DNA of 51,936 nt from Vicinamibacterales bacterium (lineage in GTDB: Bacteria; Acidobacteriota; Vicinamibacteria; Vicinamibacterales; SCN-69-37). Position numbers and translations under genes: made by a program. Numbering within the stretch: position 1 is the stretch's first letter; the number at the start of each line of letters is the position of its first letter. The DNA is taken from the NCBI GenBank assembly GCA_030827135.1, contig JAURFE010000001.1:1279926-1331861 (forward strand), read 5' to 3'. The notes under the pieces are model-generated. The model worked only from the letters and a program-made list of their open reading frames with translations, did not search any database and had not been told where the DNA came from. Positions 8,912 to 17,284 of this stretch are shown one piece after another.

Positions 8912-10681
8912 ATGCGAATCCTTCTGGTTCCGCTCGTGGCGGCCCTGCTCGCGGTGTCTCCGCTGGCGCAGAGCCCGCAGCTTGTCCTGTCGTCGCGTGA
9001 CCGGGCGAACCTGCTTGTCGTCGACTTTGTCGCAACCGGACCAGGCGGCGTGCCTGTTCGCGACCTGACAGCCAACGAGGTCAGTGTTCGTGTCGGCGGC
9101 CGCGTGCGCCGGGTCGTCGCATTCGAATACGTTCGCGCAGAGACCCGCACCGCGGCTGCGGGAGCACACCTTCAGCCCTACGGCGACAACACCGAACGAC
9201 ACGCCCCCCGCTCCATCGTCCTCGTCGTCGACGGAGACACCATTCAGCCAGGCCGCACCGCGACGGTGCGCGACGCGGCGCGGCGGCTCCTTGCCGGCCT
9301 GACGCCGGCCGACCGCGTGGCGCTTGTGACGGTGCCGTTCGGGGGCCTTGCGGTGGACCTGACGGCCGACCACGCGCGCGTGCTTCAAGCCCTGGGGTCC
9401 CTGACGGCCAAGGGCCTGCGTTCCGAGAGCGTCGACGACGCACAGTGCCGCACCCTGAACACGCTCGGTGCCATCACGGACACCATGCTGCGGCTGAGCG
9501 TCGTGGAAGACCCGGTCACGGTGGTCTTTTTTTCGAGCGGTCAGGCCGGACCACAAAGCATCATCCGCATGACGGGCCGCGCGCCGGTTGCCGGGCCGTG
9601 TGATCTGCGCGCGTCCCATTTCACGGATCTGGGAGAGACTGCGGCGCGCGCCCGCGCCCGGTTCTACATTGTGCATTCCGACCTCGATCAGCGCAGCCGC
9701 GGCCTGGATGGCCTGGAGCACATTACCGGCGTCACAGGCGGCCCGCTCCTCCACCTGTCGACCAACGATGGCGCGGCCGCCGTCTCGCGGATTCTCGACG
9801 AGACCGCCGGGCACTACGTCGTGCGGGTCCGTCGGGAAGCCTCTGACATTCCCGGCGAGGCGATCCCCGTCAGCATGTCGACGTCACGGCCGGACGTCAC
9901 GCTGTGGCGGTCTCCGCGGTTTGTGGTCACCAACCCGACGACCACCACGGCGGTGCCGGCGACAACGCTCGAGCTGATGAAGCTCCCGTGGCTGTACCGT
10001 GACGTGCCGCTGCGCATCACCGGGCACACGTTCCAGTCGGACGAGGCCGGCACGGTCAGGCTTGCTGTCACGCTCGAGACCCCGGACGCCACCGCGACGT
10101 TGACCAGCGCGATGGTCGGTGTGTTCGATGCGGAAGGCCGGATGGTCAGTGGTCTCGAGATGTCATCCGAGGCGTTGACCCGCCGGCCGGTGGTCGCGAC
10201 AGTGCCGGTGCCGCCTGGCGCCTACCGGGTGCGCCTCGCCGCCCTGGAATCCACTGGGCGCGTGGGCAGCGCCGAACAGCAGGTGGACGCGTTCCTGACG
10301 CCGATTGGCACCCTGTACGCCAGCAGCCTGATGATCGGACTCTCGCGCGCCGGCGCGTTTGTGCCGGCCATGGCGTTCACGAATGAGCCCACGGCGTTCG
10401 GCCTGCTGGAGCTGTACGGCGTCTTTGTGACCCCGCCACGTGTCGTCGTTGAGATTGCGGCCACGGCCAACGGTCCGGCGATTGAAACCATGCCAGGGCT
10501 GGTGGAACCGACCTCTGATCGCTCGCGATCAATCGTGACGGCGGTCCTGCCGATTGAAACGCTGGCCGCCGGCGACTACGTGGTGCGGGCCACGATCACT
10601 CCTGAGGGAGCCCCGTCAGGTCGCGTGGTGCGGGTGCTCCGGAAGATCAGCACACAGCCGATCAAGAAACCGTCCCACTGA
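8912..10681 (+). CDS. Secreted VWFA-related protein (acidobacterial type)
   Basis: This is a 589-residue exported protein. ATG 8912 starts a signal peptide (MRILLVPLVAALLAVSPLAQ) directly followed by mature sequence. Residues about 25-75 carry the FVATGPGGVPVRDLTANEVSV segment typical of VWFA-related proteins of acidobacteria (the TIGR03436 type). Residues about 100-300 resemble a von Willebrand A Rossmann domain (RSIVLVVDGDT, LTPADRVALVTVPFGG, VTVVFFSSGQAG), but the metal-site motif is degenerate: the usual DxSxS reads DGDTI. The C-terminal half has beta-rich, Ig-like repeats. Function is unknown; the family is usually assumed to act in protein contacts at the envelope. No Shine-Dalgarno sequence is visible because a terminator hairpin fills the space before the start. 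Translation may be leaderless or depend on readthrough. The last 66 bases overlap the 3' end of the opposite-strand otsB. Confidence 0.78.
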   Translation: MRILLVPLVAALLAVSPLAQSPQLVLSSRDRANLLVVDFVATGPGGVPVRDLTANEVSVRVGGRVRRVVAFEYVRAETRTAAAGAHLQPYGDNTERHAPRSIVLVVDGDTIQPGRTATVRDAARRLLAGLTPADRVALVTVPFGGLAVDLTADHARVLQALGSLTAKGLRSESVDDAQCRTLNTLGAITDTMLRLSVVEDPVTVVFFSSGQAGPQSIIRMTGRAPVAGPCDLRASHFTDLGETAARARARFYIVHSDLDQRSRGLDGLEHITGVTGGPLLHLSTNDGAAAVSRILDETAGHYVVRVRREASDIPGEAIPVSMSTSRPDVTLWRSPRFVVTNPTTTTAVPATTLELMKLPWLYRDVPLRITGHTFQSDEAGTVRLAVTLETPDATATLTSAMVGVFDAEGRMVSGLEMSSEALTRRPVVATVPVPPGAYRVRLAALESTGRVGSAEQQVDAFLTPIGTLYASSLMIGLSRAGAFVPAMAFTNEPTAFGLLELYGVFVTPPRVVVEIAATANGPAIETMPGLVEPTSDRSRSIVTAVLPIETLAAGDYVVRATITPEGAPSGRVVRVLRKISTQPIKKPSH

Positions 10682-11437
10682 CGCCGGCCCTTCAAGCCGG
10701 AACTGGATCAGGTGATCGTGCGGACGGTCTCCGACGCCAATCGATACCCCTCGGCCGCCCAGCGTCGCGAACGCATCCTCGTCGGTACGGTCATCGCCAA
10801 GGTACACGACACCGACGCCGGCAGTCGGCCCGACATCCACCGCAGACCGGATCCAATCCACGGCCTTGCCCTTGTGCCAGTCCACCGCGGGCAGCAGTTC
10901 CAGGACCTGCGCGCCCGGCAGGACGCGGAGCAGATCCGCGTCGAGGGCCGGCTGCGCCAGTGCCACAAACTGCCCCAGTGCCTGCGCCGCTTCCTCGTCA
11001 GGCACCCGGCGGACGTGCAGCGTGAGTGCGTATGTCTTGTCTTCGAGCACGGCATCGCGGCACCAGGCCAGAGCGCGAGTGGCATTCCGGTAAATGTCGG
11101 CGACCACGGGCGCCACCCGACCCAGGGCGGGATGCAGGAAGCCGCCGGCGGGGCCCACGATCTCGAGACCGTGCAGCCCTCCCACAAACGAGGCAATGTC
11201 ACCGGTCCGTGCCCGCACATCCTCGATGCGCCGGCCGCTGACGATAGCAAGCGTGACACGCGGGTGGGCGGCCAGCGTGCGCAACGCCGTCTGCACCTCG
11301 CCTGAGAGCTCGGCTTCGTCCGGAGTGGGCGCCAGGTTCGACAACGTGCCGTCGAAGTCGGTGGTCAGGAGCAGGTGCCGCTCACCAAGCCAGGTGCGGA
11401 CCTGGCGCGCCACGACGTCGCTGCGGTCAGCCTGCAA
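10616..11437 (-). CDS. otsB: Trehalose-6-phosphate phosphatase
   Basis: The product of about 273 residues is a HAD-superfamily phosphatase that removes phosphate from trehalose 6-phosphate. The nucleophile motif TTDFDGTL lies near residue 28, followed by VSGRR (motif II), KGKAVDW (motif III lysine) and LGDDRTDEDAF (motif IV acidic pair), in the usual order and spacing for OtsB. The start is uncertain. TTG 11437 overlaps the stop of the upstream fusion gene by 11 nt and gives a normal family length; GTG 11413 is an alternative. It is the last gene of a minus-strand operon whose preceding gene carries the trehalose-6-phosphate synthase domain, so both steps of the OtsAB pathway are encoded together. 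The 3' end overlaps the convergent VWFA-related gene by 66 bp. Confidence 0.88.
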   Translation of the reverse strand: MQADRSDVVARQVRTWLGERHLLLTTDFDGTLSNLAPTPDEAELSGEVQTALRTLAAHPRVTLAIVSGRRIEDVRARTGDIASFVGGLHGLEIVGPAGGFLHPALGRVAPVVADIYRNATRALAWCRDAVLEDKTYALTLHVRRVPDEEAAQALGQFVALAQPALDADLLRVLPGAQVLELLPAVDWHKGKAVDWIRSAVDVGPTAGVGVVYLGDDRTDEDAFATLGGRGVSIGVGDRPHDHLIQFRLEGPASVGRFLDRLCADLPEHPHHAT

Positions 11438-14138
11438 GGAACCCCGACGCCTTTCCGCGTTCAAGCTGGTGCAGGATGTCCGACGCCCAGGCGAGCACGT
11501 CGCGGCCGGCCACACGCCGACGCAGGGCCTGCATGCGCCGGCGCTTTTCCCACTCGGGCATCTCGACGGCGCGCTGGATGGCTTCGGTGAATCCACGTTC
11601 GTCGTACGGGTTGATGATGAGCGCCTCTGCCAGCTCCTGCGCCGCGCCGGCGAGCTCGCTCAGAATCAGCACGCCGCCGTGATCATCACGCGCCGCCACA
11701 AACTCCTTGGCGACGAGGTTCATGCCGTCGTGCAACGACGACACGATACAAAAATCAGCGAGCCGGTAGAGCGCCACCAGATCCGGCATGGGAAAGGACT
11801 GCCGCAGGAACATGATCGGCCCCGGGCCGGAGCCTGAGCCATGGCGGGCGTTGATGTCCGCCACCAGACGGTCAATTTCACCAGACACCTCGGCGTATCC
11901 CTGCACGTCTTCCCGGGACGGCACGCCGATTTGGACGAACACGATGCGATGCGCCAGGGATGGATTCGCATCGAGTGCGCGTCCGATCGCCGACAGGCGC
12001 TCCGGGATGCCCTTCGTGTAGTCGAGGCGGTCGACGCCGAGGCCGACCACCTTCCCTGTCAGCCCGAAGGCGGCCGCGAGCGTGGTCATGCGGTCGGGCA
12101 GTCCTTCCTCAGCCAGGATCGACGAGATGCGGTCGAAGTCGGCACCAATCGGAATCGCCGCAACACGGACCGGCCGGTCGCCGAAATACACGGTTTCCCC
12201 TGACGTGCTGGCGCCAAGTTCCTCCTCGACGGCATTGAGGAAGTTGCGCTGGTCACGGGGCAACTGAAAGGCGACCAGGTCGTTGGCCAACATGCCGCGA
12301 ATCAGATCGCCCCGCCACGGACAGATGCGCAGGCGGTCGGCATCCGGCCATGGGATGTGCCAGAAGATCGCAGTACGGAGTCGCGGGCGCAGACGCCGCA
12401 GGTGCTCGCCCACCAGGGCCAGGTGATAGTCATTCAGAAACACCGACGCCTCGGTCGGGGCCTCGGCGGCCGCGGCATCGGCGAACCGTCGATTCACGGC
12501 CACGTAGGTCTCCCACTCGTCCTGTTTGAATACAGGCCGCACGTGCGCCTGATGGCACAGGGGCCACAACGCGCCGTTGGCAAATCCCGCGTAGTACCCG
12601 GCCTCTTCCTCAGGCGACAGCCACAACCGGCGCAGCCGGTAGGCGGGCGCATCGGGAGGTACGCTGACCGAATCGCGAGCATCGGTGACCGCCCTGTCGG
12701 CCGTGCCCGCCCCATGGGCAATCCAGACACCTCCGCGCTCGCGCATGAGCGCATCGAGGGCCACCGACACGCCTCCAGGCGTCGCCCGCACCCTGATGAG
12801 TCCATCGGCGCCGTACTCATGCAGATACGGTTCTCGATTGGACACGACCACCAGGCCGCCGGCCGATCGCCCCACTTCGCCGGCCTTCACCAGCGCAGAC
12901 TTGAACAGGATCGGCCCGATCAACTCGTGCAGCGCGATGATGGCCACCATGAGCGTTGCGAATCGTCCTCCCCAGTCAGGAAATTCGGCGGACACCAGCA
13001 CGGTGAGTCCCAGCGTCACGCCGGCCTGCGAAACCAGCCCGCGCCACAGCAGCGGTGTCGTGGCCGGCTCGCCCGTCACCAGACCCGCGCCGACGATCGA
13101 TCCGACATAGAGCAGCACCAGCCGGATGGCCACGATCGCCACGGCGGCCATGCCGATTGTCGCCAGTGCGTCGACCTGGAGCGAAGCTCCGGCCGCCGTG
13201 AAAAACAAAATCAGAATCGGCGTCGCACCGCGTTCGATGGCATCACGCAGCACATCACCTTCCGTGCTCGCGAGGTTCTCCACCACGAGGCCTGCGGCAA
13301 TGGCCGCGATCAAGGCATCGAAGTGCCACAATTGCGCGCCGCCGGTGATGAACGCGCACAGGCCCACCAGCACCAGGGTGATTTCCCGACCGACCCAACG
13401 CAGATACAACGCGAACAACGCGCCGACCATCGCGCCGAACGCCATCGACCCCGGTAACTCCCAGAGCAGCGACGCCACCAGCGCCGATCCGTCCGGACCG
13501 GCGGCAAATGCCGCTCTCGTGGCGTCCATCGACAGCGCGAACATCAGAATCAGGACAAGGTCGGCAAGCACGACTACGGCGAGGGTCAGTTCGGCCAGCG
13601 ATCCCCGGGCGCGGGTTTCAGCAATGACCGCGAGCGTGACGGTTGGGGAAAACCCGACCAGCACCGACGTGGCCATCGCCACAACGGCCGCCCGTTGCCA
13701 TCCCGCAATGTCCGGCGCGATGGGGAGCCACGGCCACGCCGCAAAGAGGAGGCCGAACAACACCACGTAGGCGAGCAGAATCGTGACGCCCGCCATGGTG
13801 GCGATCGATCGCAGGCGCGGCCACAGGCGCGAGACGTTCAGCTCGAGACCGGCTGTGAACGCGATGATCGCGATCGCCAGTCCGTTGATCAACTGAAGAT
13901 CACGCGCCATCGGCCGCGTGATGATGTTGGCCAGATACGGGCCACACACCAACCCGAACACGAGGTATCCCGTCAATCGGGGCAGGTGGGCCAGTTCGAA
14001 GAACCAGCCGACAATCGACGCAGCAATCAGTGCCACGCCCAGCACCAGCGCCGTGGCCGACGATCCGACCTCGCCCAGTTGCGTCACAAGAAGCCACGCG
14101 AGCCCCATCGTGACGGTGAGGGCGGTCAGGCGACGCAT
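11427..14138 (-). CDS. otsA: Fusion protein: cation/proton antiporter (CPA2-like) plus trehalose-6-phosphate synthase (GT20)
   Basis: One uninterrupted 903-codon frame joins two proteins. Residues 1-420 hold about twelve hydrophobic segments with CPA2 features: LTGYLVFGLVCGP, AFTAGLELN, FSPTVTLAVIAETRARG, VVVLADLVLIL and LFFTAAGASL. Residues about 428-895 are a complete GT20 trehalose-6-phosphate synthase: VVVSNREPY (N-terminal loop arginine), GGVWIAHG, FLNDYHLALVGEHL, FWHIPWP, GVDRLDYTKGIPERL (phosphate-binding Arg/Lys) and SSLHDGMNLVAKEFVAA (sugar-nucleotide Asp/Glu). All residues expected for UDP- or ADP-glucose transfer to glucose 6-phosphate appear present. The ATG at 14138 overlaps the stop of the upstream antiporter gene as TAATG and has a GGGGAG site; ATG 14159 is also possible. 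The enzyme would be tethered at the inner face of the membrane. An osmotic or ion-stress role is inference. Both halves look intact and there is no frameshift. Confidence 0.88.
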   Translation of the reverse strand: MRRLTALTVTMGLAWLLVTQLGEVGSSATALVLGVALIAASIVGWFFELAHLPRLTGYLVFGLVCGPYLANIITRPMARDLQLINGLAIAIIAFTAGLELNVSRLWPRLRSIATMAGVTILLAYVVLFGLLFAAWPWLPIAPDIAGWQRAAVVAMATSVLVGFSPTVTLAVIAETRARGSLAELTLAVVVLADLVLILMFALSMDATRAAFAAGPDGSALVASLLWELPGSMAFGAMVGALFALYLRWVGREITLVLVGLCAFITGGAQLWHFDALIAAIAAGLVVENLASTEGDVLRDAIERGATPILILFFTAAGASLQVDALATIGMAAVAIVAIRLVLLYVGSIVGAGLVTGEPATTPLLWRGLVSQAGVTLGLTVLVSAEFPDWGGRFATLMVAIIALHELIGPILFKSALVKAGEVGRSAGGLVVVSNREPYLHEYGADGLIRVRATPGGVSVALDALMRERGGVWIAHGAGTADRAVTDARDSVSVPPDAPAYRLRRLWLSPEEEAGYYAGFANGALWPLCHQAHVRPVFKQDEWETYVAVNRRFADAAAAEAPTEASVFLNDYHLALVGEHLRRLRPRLRTAIFWHIPWPDADRLRICPWRGDLIRGMLANDLVAFQLPRDQRNFLNAVEEELGASTSGETVYFGDRPVRVAAIPIGADFDRISSILAEEGLPDRMTTLAAAFGLTGKVVGLGVDRLDYTKGIPERLSAIGRALDANPSLAHRIVFVQIGVPSREDVQGYAEVSGEIDRLVADINARHGSGSGPGPIMFLRQSFPMPDLVALYRLADFCIVSSLHDGMNLVAKEFVAARDDHGGVLILSELAGAAQELAEALIINPYDERGFTEAIQRAVEMPEWEKRRRMQALRRRVAGRDVLAWASDILHQLERGKASGFLAG

Positions 14139-15316
14139 TATCGCCGCTCCCCCCGCCACATCGGCAATGCAGCCACCGCAAATACTTCAAAGATCGCGGT
14201 GCCCAGGGCAACGGCCCACAAGAGAGCGGCGCCGGTGGCCTCGGGAAGAATCTGCTGAAAGTTCAGGGCAAACGCAATGCTCACCACGCCGGGCGACATC
14301 AGATACGCTGCCATGTCGCCAGGGCGCACATCACCGACCACACGCGCGGCGACCCAGCCACCGGCGACCTTGCCGGCCAATCGGAACAGGAGAAATGGCC
14401 CGAGCAGCCACGCGCCAACCGCGCTGGGCATCCACAATGCGCCGGCGCTCACGAGCAGCAACACGACCAGCGGATGCTGGAGTTTGCCCAGATCATCCTG
14501 CATGATCCGGTCGGTGCGGCCCGGCATCAGCGTCCAGAACAACCCTGCGACCAGTCCAACCGACAACGGGGACAGGTGTAAATAGGCCGCCGCCCCTCCG
14601 GCAAGGGCCACCGTGCCAAGGACGTAGACACCGCGCTCGGCTACCGACTGCGCGCGTTCAAAGAGCAACCACCCGATGAGTCCGGTGATGAATCCAGCGC
14701 CGATCGGTGTCAGCGCCATCCACCACCGTTCCGGGCCGCTGCCGGTCGCCACAGTAAACACGCCGGCCGCCACGATGATCGGCAGAATGTCGTCGAGATC
14801 AGCCACCCGCGTCGCAACAGCGGCCGCGGGATCGGAGTCAGGATCGGCCGAGGTGGCCGATGATGCGGAGGCACACAGGCCAAGCGAAAGCGCAATGATG
14901 ACTGCGGAGGCATCCAGGGGAAGGTCGGTCGCCATCACGAGATACAACGTCGCGCCGGCGACCGAGACGATGGTGATCGCGCTTTCGAGGCAGGCCGCCA
15001 CAAAGAGCCGGCCAAGAGCGGGAAGTTCACGGCCCCCGGCAATGCCGACAAAAATGCCAAGCACCGTCAGCGCCAGAGTCACACTCAAATCAAGCAGTGT
15101 GCGGACGTCACCGGTGACCAGATCGAGCGCGTAGGGCCCGAGCAGGAACCCGAGCGGCATGAAGATCACAGCCGGAGTCAGGGATGGCGCCAGACCGAGC
15201 GCCGAGCGCGTGCGCAGCAGGGAAACCAGCCAGCGAAGCGGCGACGGCGGTACTCTCCCGAGGCGCCGGTCAATCGGATCGGGCCCGCCCAGTTCCCGGC
15301 GGCGGTGATCGCTCAT
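14138..15316 (-). CDS. Cation/proton antiporter, CPA type
   Basis: This 392-residue polytopic inner-membrane protein has a short cytosolic basic N-terminus (about 45 residues) followed by some eleven hydrophobic segments. The pattern suits a sodium- or potassium/proton antiporter: an N-terminal TPAVIFMPLGFLLGP helix, a serine-rich crossing region (LCASASSATSADPDSD), then VADLDDILPIIV with paired aspartates where CPA transporters place ion-binding acids. The start ATG 15316 overlaps the stop of the upstream gene as ATGA, and its stop overlaps the start of the antiporter-OtsA fusion as TAATG, so three products are likely made by coupled translation. It is a separate, divergent antiporter, not a duplicate of the fused one; the two might form a heteromer. 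Ion specificity cannot be read. Confidence 0.75.
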   Translation of the reverse strand: MSDHRRRELGGPDPIDRRLGRVPPSPLRWLVSLLRTRSALGLAPSLTPAVIFMPLGFLLGPYALDLVTGDVRTLLDLSVTLALTVLGIFVGIAGGRELPALGRLFVAACLESAITIVSVAGATLYLVMATDLPLDASAVIIALSLGLCASASSATSADPDSDPAAAVATRVADLDDILPIIVAAGVFTVATGSGPERWWMALTPIGAGFITGLIGWLLFERAQSVAERGVYVLGTVALAGGAAAYLHLSPLSVGLVAGLFWTLMPGRTDRIMQDDLGKLQHPLVVLLLVSAGALWMPSAVGAWLLGPFLLFRLAGKVAGGWVAARVVGDVRPGDMAAYLMSPGVVSIAFALNFQQILPEATGAALLWAVALGTAIFEVFAVAALPMWRGERR

Positions 15317-16077
15317 CGGATGCGGAGGGCCTCCACGGCGGCCAGCAACGCTGGGGTCCGCACAATCGCGACGCCGGACGCATCCGGGATCGTCATCCCG
15401 ACCAGGCGGCCATCCAGGGCGTAGACAAACGCACCGGGATTCAGCTGCGGGTCTCCGCCCACCGCCAGCACCGGCATCGTCCACCGTGGATCGTCAAGTT
15501 CATCCACGCGGCCGACAAAAAGGGGCCGCACCGCCGGCCCCCCGCGCGCACCTTCAAAAACCGCCAGATACCCCGGTCCACTGATCGTCGCGACCGGACC
15601 AGCCGGCGCAAATGGCAGGGCCTCAACGCGGGCGAGCACCAGCCGGCGAGCCTCATCTTCAACGGCGCCGCCGCCGTCTGAATCTGCCACGACGCGGAAT
15701 CCCTCAGGCAGATAGGCAATGGCCAGATCGGCATCGACCCGCAATGCGGTGATGGACCGCCGTTCGGGCGGCACGGACACGGGCGGTGAGGCGTCGCGAC
15801 GCGGACGGACCACAGGCGGCGGCACCCGCTCGATCTGCAGAATCGTCAGTGCGGGCTGCACACGGGCTGCGACGTCCGCCATGATGAGGGCGAGTTCCTC
15901 GAACGTGGCCCGGGCGGCCAGTCGTTCGATCGGCCCGGCCACAGGCGCCGCCACTGCGGGGTCGGGCGCCGGATACCGGAACTGCGCCAGGATCAGGAGC
16001 ATCGTCACCGCCACCACAATCACCAGCAGCAACAGCCGCGTCTCGCGGCCCGATCCTGACGTCTGGGCATCGGACAT
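15313..16077 (-). CDS. Membrane-anchored trypsin-fold protein, probably without protease activity
   Basis: This 254-residue protein has one N-terminal signal anchor (about residues 14-33, LLLLVIVVAVTMLLILAQF) and a periplasmic remainder. Near the C-terminus the segment LNPGAFVYALDGRLVGM matches the layout of the HtrA/trypsin active-site strand, in which NPGNSGGP precedes the nucleophile and a GEVVGI-like strand follows. The serine and the GNSGGP motif are missing here. An upstream LRVDADLAIAYLP strand resembles the strand bearing the catalytic Asp. I therefore read it as a pseudoprotease; this is inference, and a fold prediction could overturn it. The start ATG overlaps the cysteine desulfurase stop (ATGA) and its own stop overlaps the antiporter start (ATGA). 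It may be a periplasmic sensor or scaffold for the antiporters. Confidence 0.55.
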   Translation of the reverse strand: MSDAQTSGSGRETRLLLLVIVVAVTMLLILAQFRYPAPDPAVAAPVAGPIERLAARATFEELALIMADVAARVQPALTILQIERVPPPVVRPRRDASPPVSVPPERRSITALRVDADLAIAYLPEGFRVVADSDGGGAVEDEARRLVLARVEALPFAPAGPVATISGPGYLAVFEGARGGPAVRPLFVGRVDELDDPRWTMPVLAVGGDPQLNPGAFVYALDGRLVGMTIPDASGVAIVRTPALLAAVEALRIR

Positions 16078-17228
16078 CAGGTCGCGGTCCCCCGCAGCCG
16101 CTTCACCACCGCGGCGAACTTCTCTGTCGCGTAGTCCACATCCGCATCCGTCGTGAATCGTCCGAGGCCAAACCGGATCGTCGCACCGGGGACAGGCGCC
16201 TCCCCCAACAGCGCGCGAAGCACATGCGACGGCGTGGACGACGCGGAACTGCAGGCGGAGCCGGACGAGACCGCGATATCGCCGACACCGATGATGAGCG
16301 ACTCGCCGTCCACACCCTCAAATGCCACGTGCAGGTTGTGCGGCAACCGATGTTCGAGCGACCCGTTCACGATCACTCCGCCGGCCTTCTCACGCAGGCC
16401 GGCCAGCAGCCGGTCCCGCTGTCTGCGAAGCCTCGAGGTCTCTTCGGCCATCTCGAGGCGATCCAGATGACACGCGTATCCGAGGCCGACAATGCCGGGG
16501 ACGTTCAGGGTGCCGGAGCGGAACCCGCGCTCCTGGCCACCACCAACAATCAGGGGCGAGACGGGGGTCTTGCGTTTCACGTACAGCGCCCCGCATCCCT
16601 TCGGGCCGTACATCTTGTGAGCCGTCAGCGACAACAGGTCCACACCCATCGCGGTCACGTCGACCGGAACTTTTCCGACCGCCTGCGCGGCATCGGTGTG
16701 CACCAGCGCGCCTTTGGCGTGGGCAATGGCGGCAATGTCGGCCATTGGCTGCAACACGCCAATCTCATTGTTCGCCACCATGATGCTGACGAGCGCCGTC
16801 TCGTCCGTCACGGCGGCGGCCAGCGCCTGCATGTCGACACGCCCGTCTCGCAGGACCGGCACGACCGTGAGGGACCACCCGGACTGTTCCAGCGCCTTGC
16901 TGACTTCGAGCACACACTTGTGCTCAATCGACGAACAGACCAGATGGCGCTTGCCGGCCGGCGCCGCGGCTGCCACGCCCTTGATCGCCCAGTTGTTGGA
17001 CTCGGTGGCTCCGCTGGTGAAGATGACCTCTCGCGCCGACGCCCCGATGAGCGCCGCCACCCGCCGGCGCGCCTCTTCGACCGCCTCCTGCGCCTTCCAC
17101 CCCCACGCATGGCTCGACGAGGCCGGGTTTCCGAAGGTCTCGGAAAAGTACGGGAGCATCACCTCCAGCACCCTCGGATCAACCGGGGTGGTGGCGTGGT
17201 AGTCAAGGTACACAGGCGGTCGCGACAT
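16077..17228 (-). CDS. Cysteine desulfurase, NifS/IscS group I
   Basis: This 383-residue PLP enzyme takes sulfur from cysteine as a protein-bound persulfide. Visible marks are VYLDYHATTPVDPRV at the N-terminus, the ATESNNWAIKG segment, HTDAAQAVGKVPVD, the PLP lysine in SLTAHKMYGPKG, and the mobile-loop cysteine in SSGSACSSASS. The longer loop with GSACSS is typical of group I, unlike the SufS encoded at 18837-20093. ATG 17228 starts the conserved sequence directly; an upstream in-frame start at 17291 would add a non-conserved tail. It is the first gene of the minus-strand run that continues into the pseudoprotease, antiporters and trehalose genes through ATGA overlaps. It is separated from the SUF operon by a plus-strand lipoprotein gene. 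Client pathways could be tRNA thiolation or Fe-S repair; this is not resolved. Confidence 0.9.
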   Translation of the reverse strand: MSRPPVYLDYHATTPVDPRVLEVMLPYFSETFGNPASSSHAWGWKAQEAVEEARRRVAALIGASAREVIFTSGATESNNWAIKGVAAAAPAGKRHLVCSSIEHKCVLEVSKALEQSGWSLTVVPVLRDGRVDMQALAAAVTDETALVSIMVANNEIGVLQPMADIAAIAHAKGALVHTDAAQAVGKVPVDVTAMGVDLLSLTAHKMYGPKGCGALYVKRKTPVSPLIVGGGQERGFRSGTLNVPGIVGLGYACHLDRLEMAEETSRLRRQRDRLLAGLREKAGGVIVNGSLEHRLPHNLHVAFEGVDGESLIIGVGDIAVSSGSACSSASSTPSHVLRALLGEAPVPGATIRFGLGRFTTDADVDYATEKFAAVVKRLRGTAT

Positions 17229-17284
17229 GAGTTCCAATTCTATGGGATTAAGGGAAACATCACACTTCCGGTCCATAATCCCGC

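Noticed and set aside
12357-13457. Plus-strand open frame of 366 codons
   Set aside because: Antisense to the antiporter-OtsA fusion, which has full motif support.
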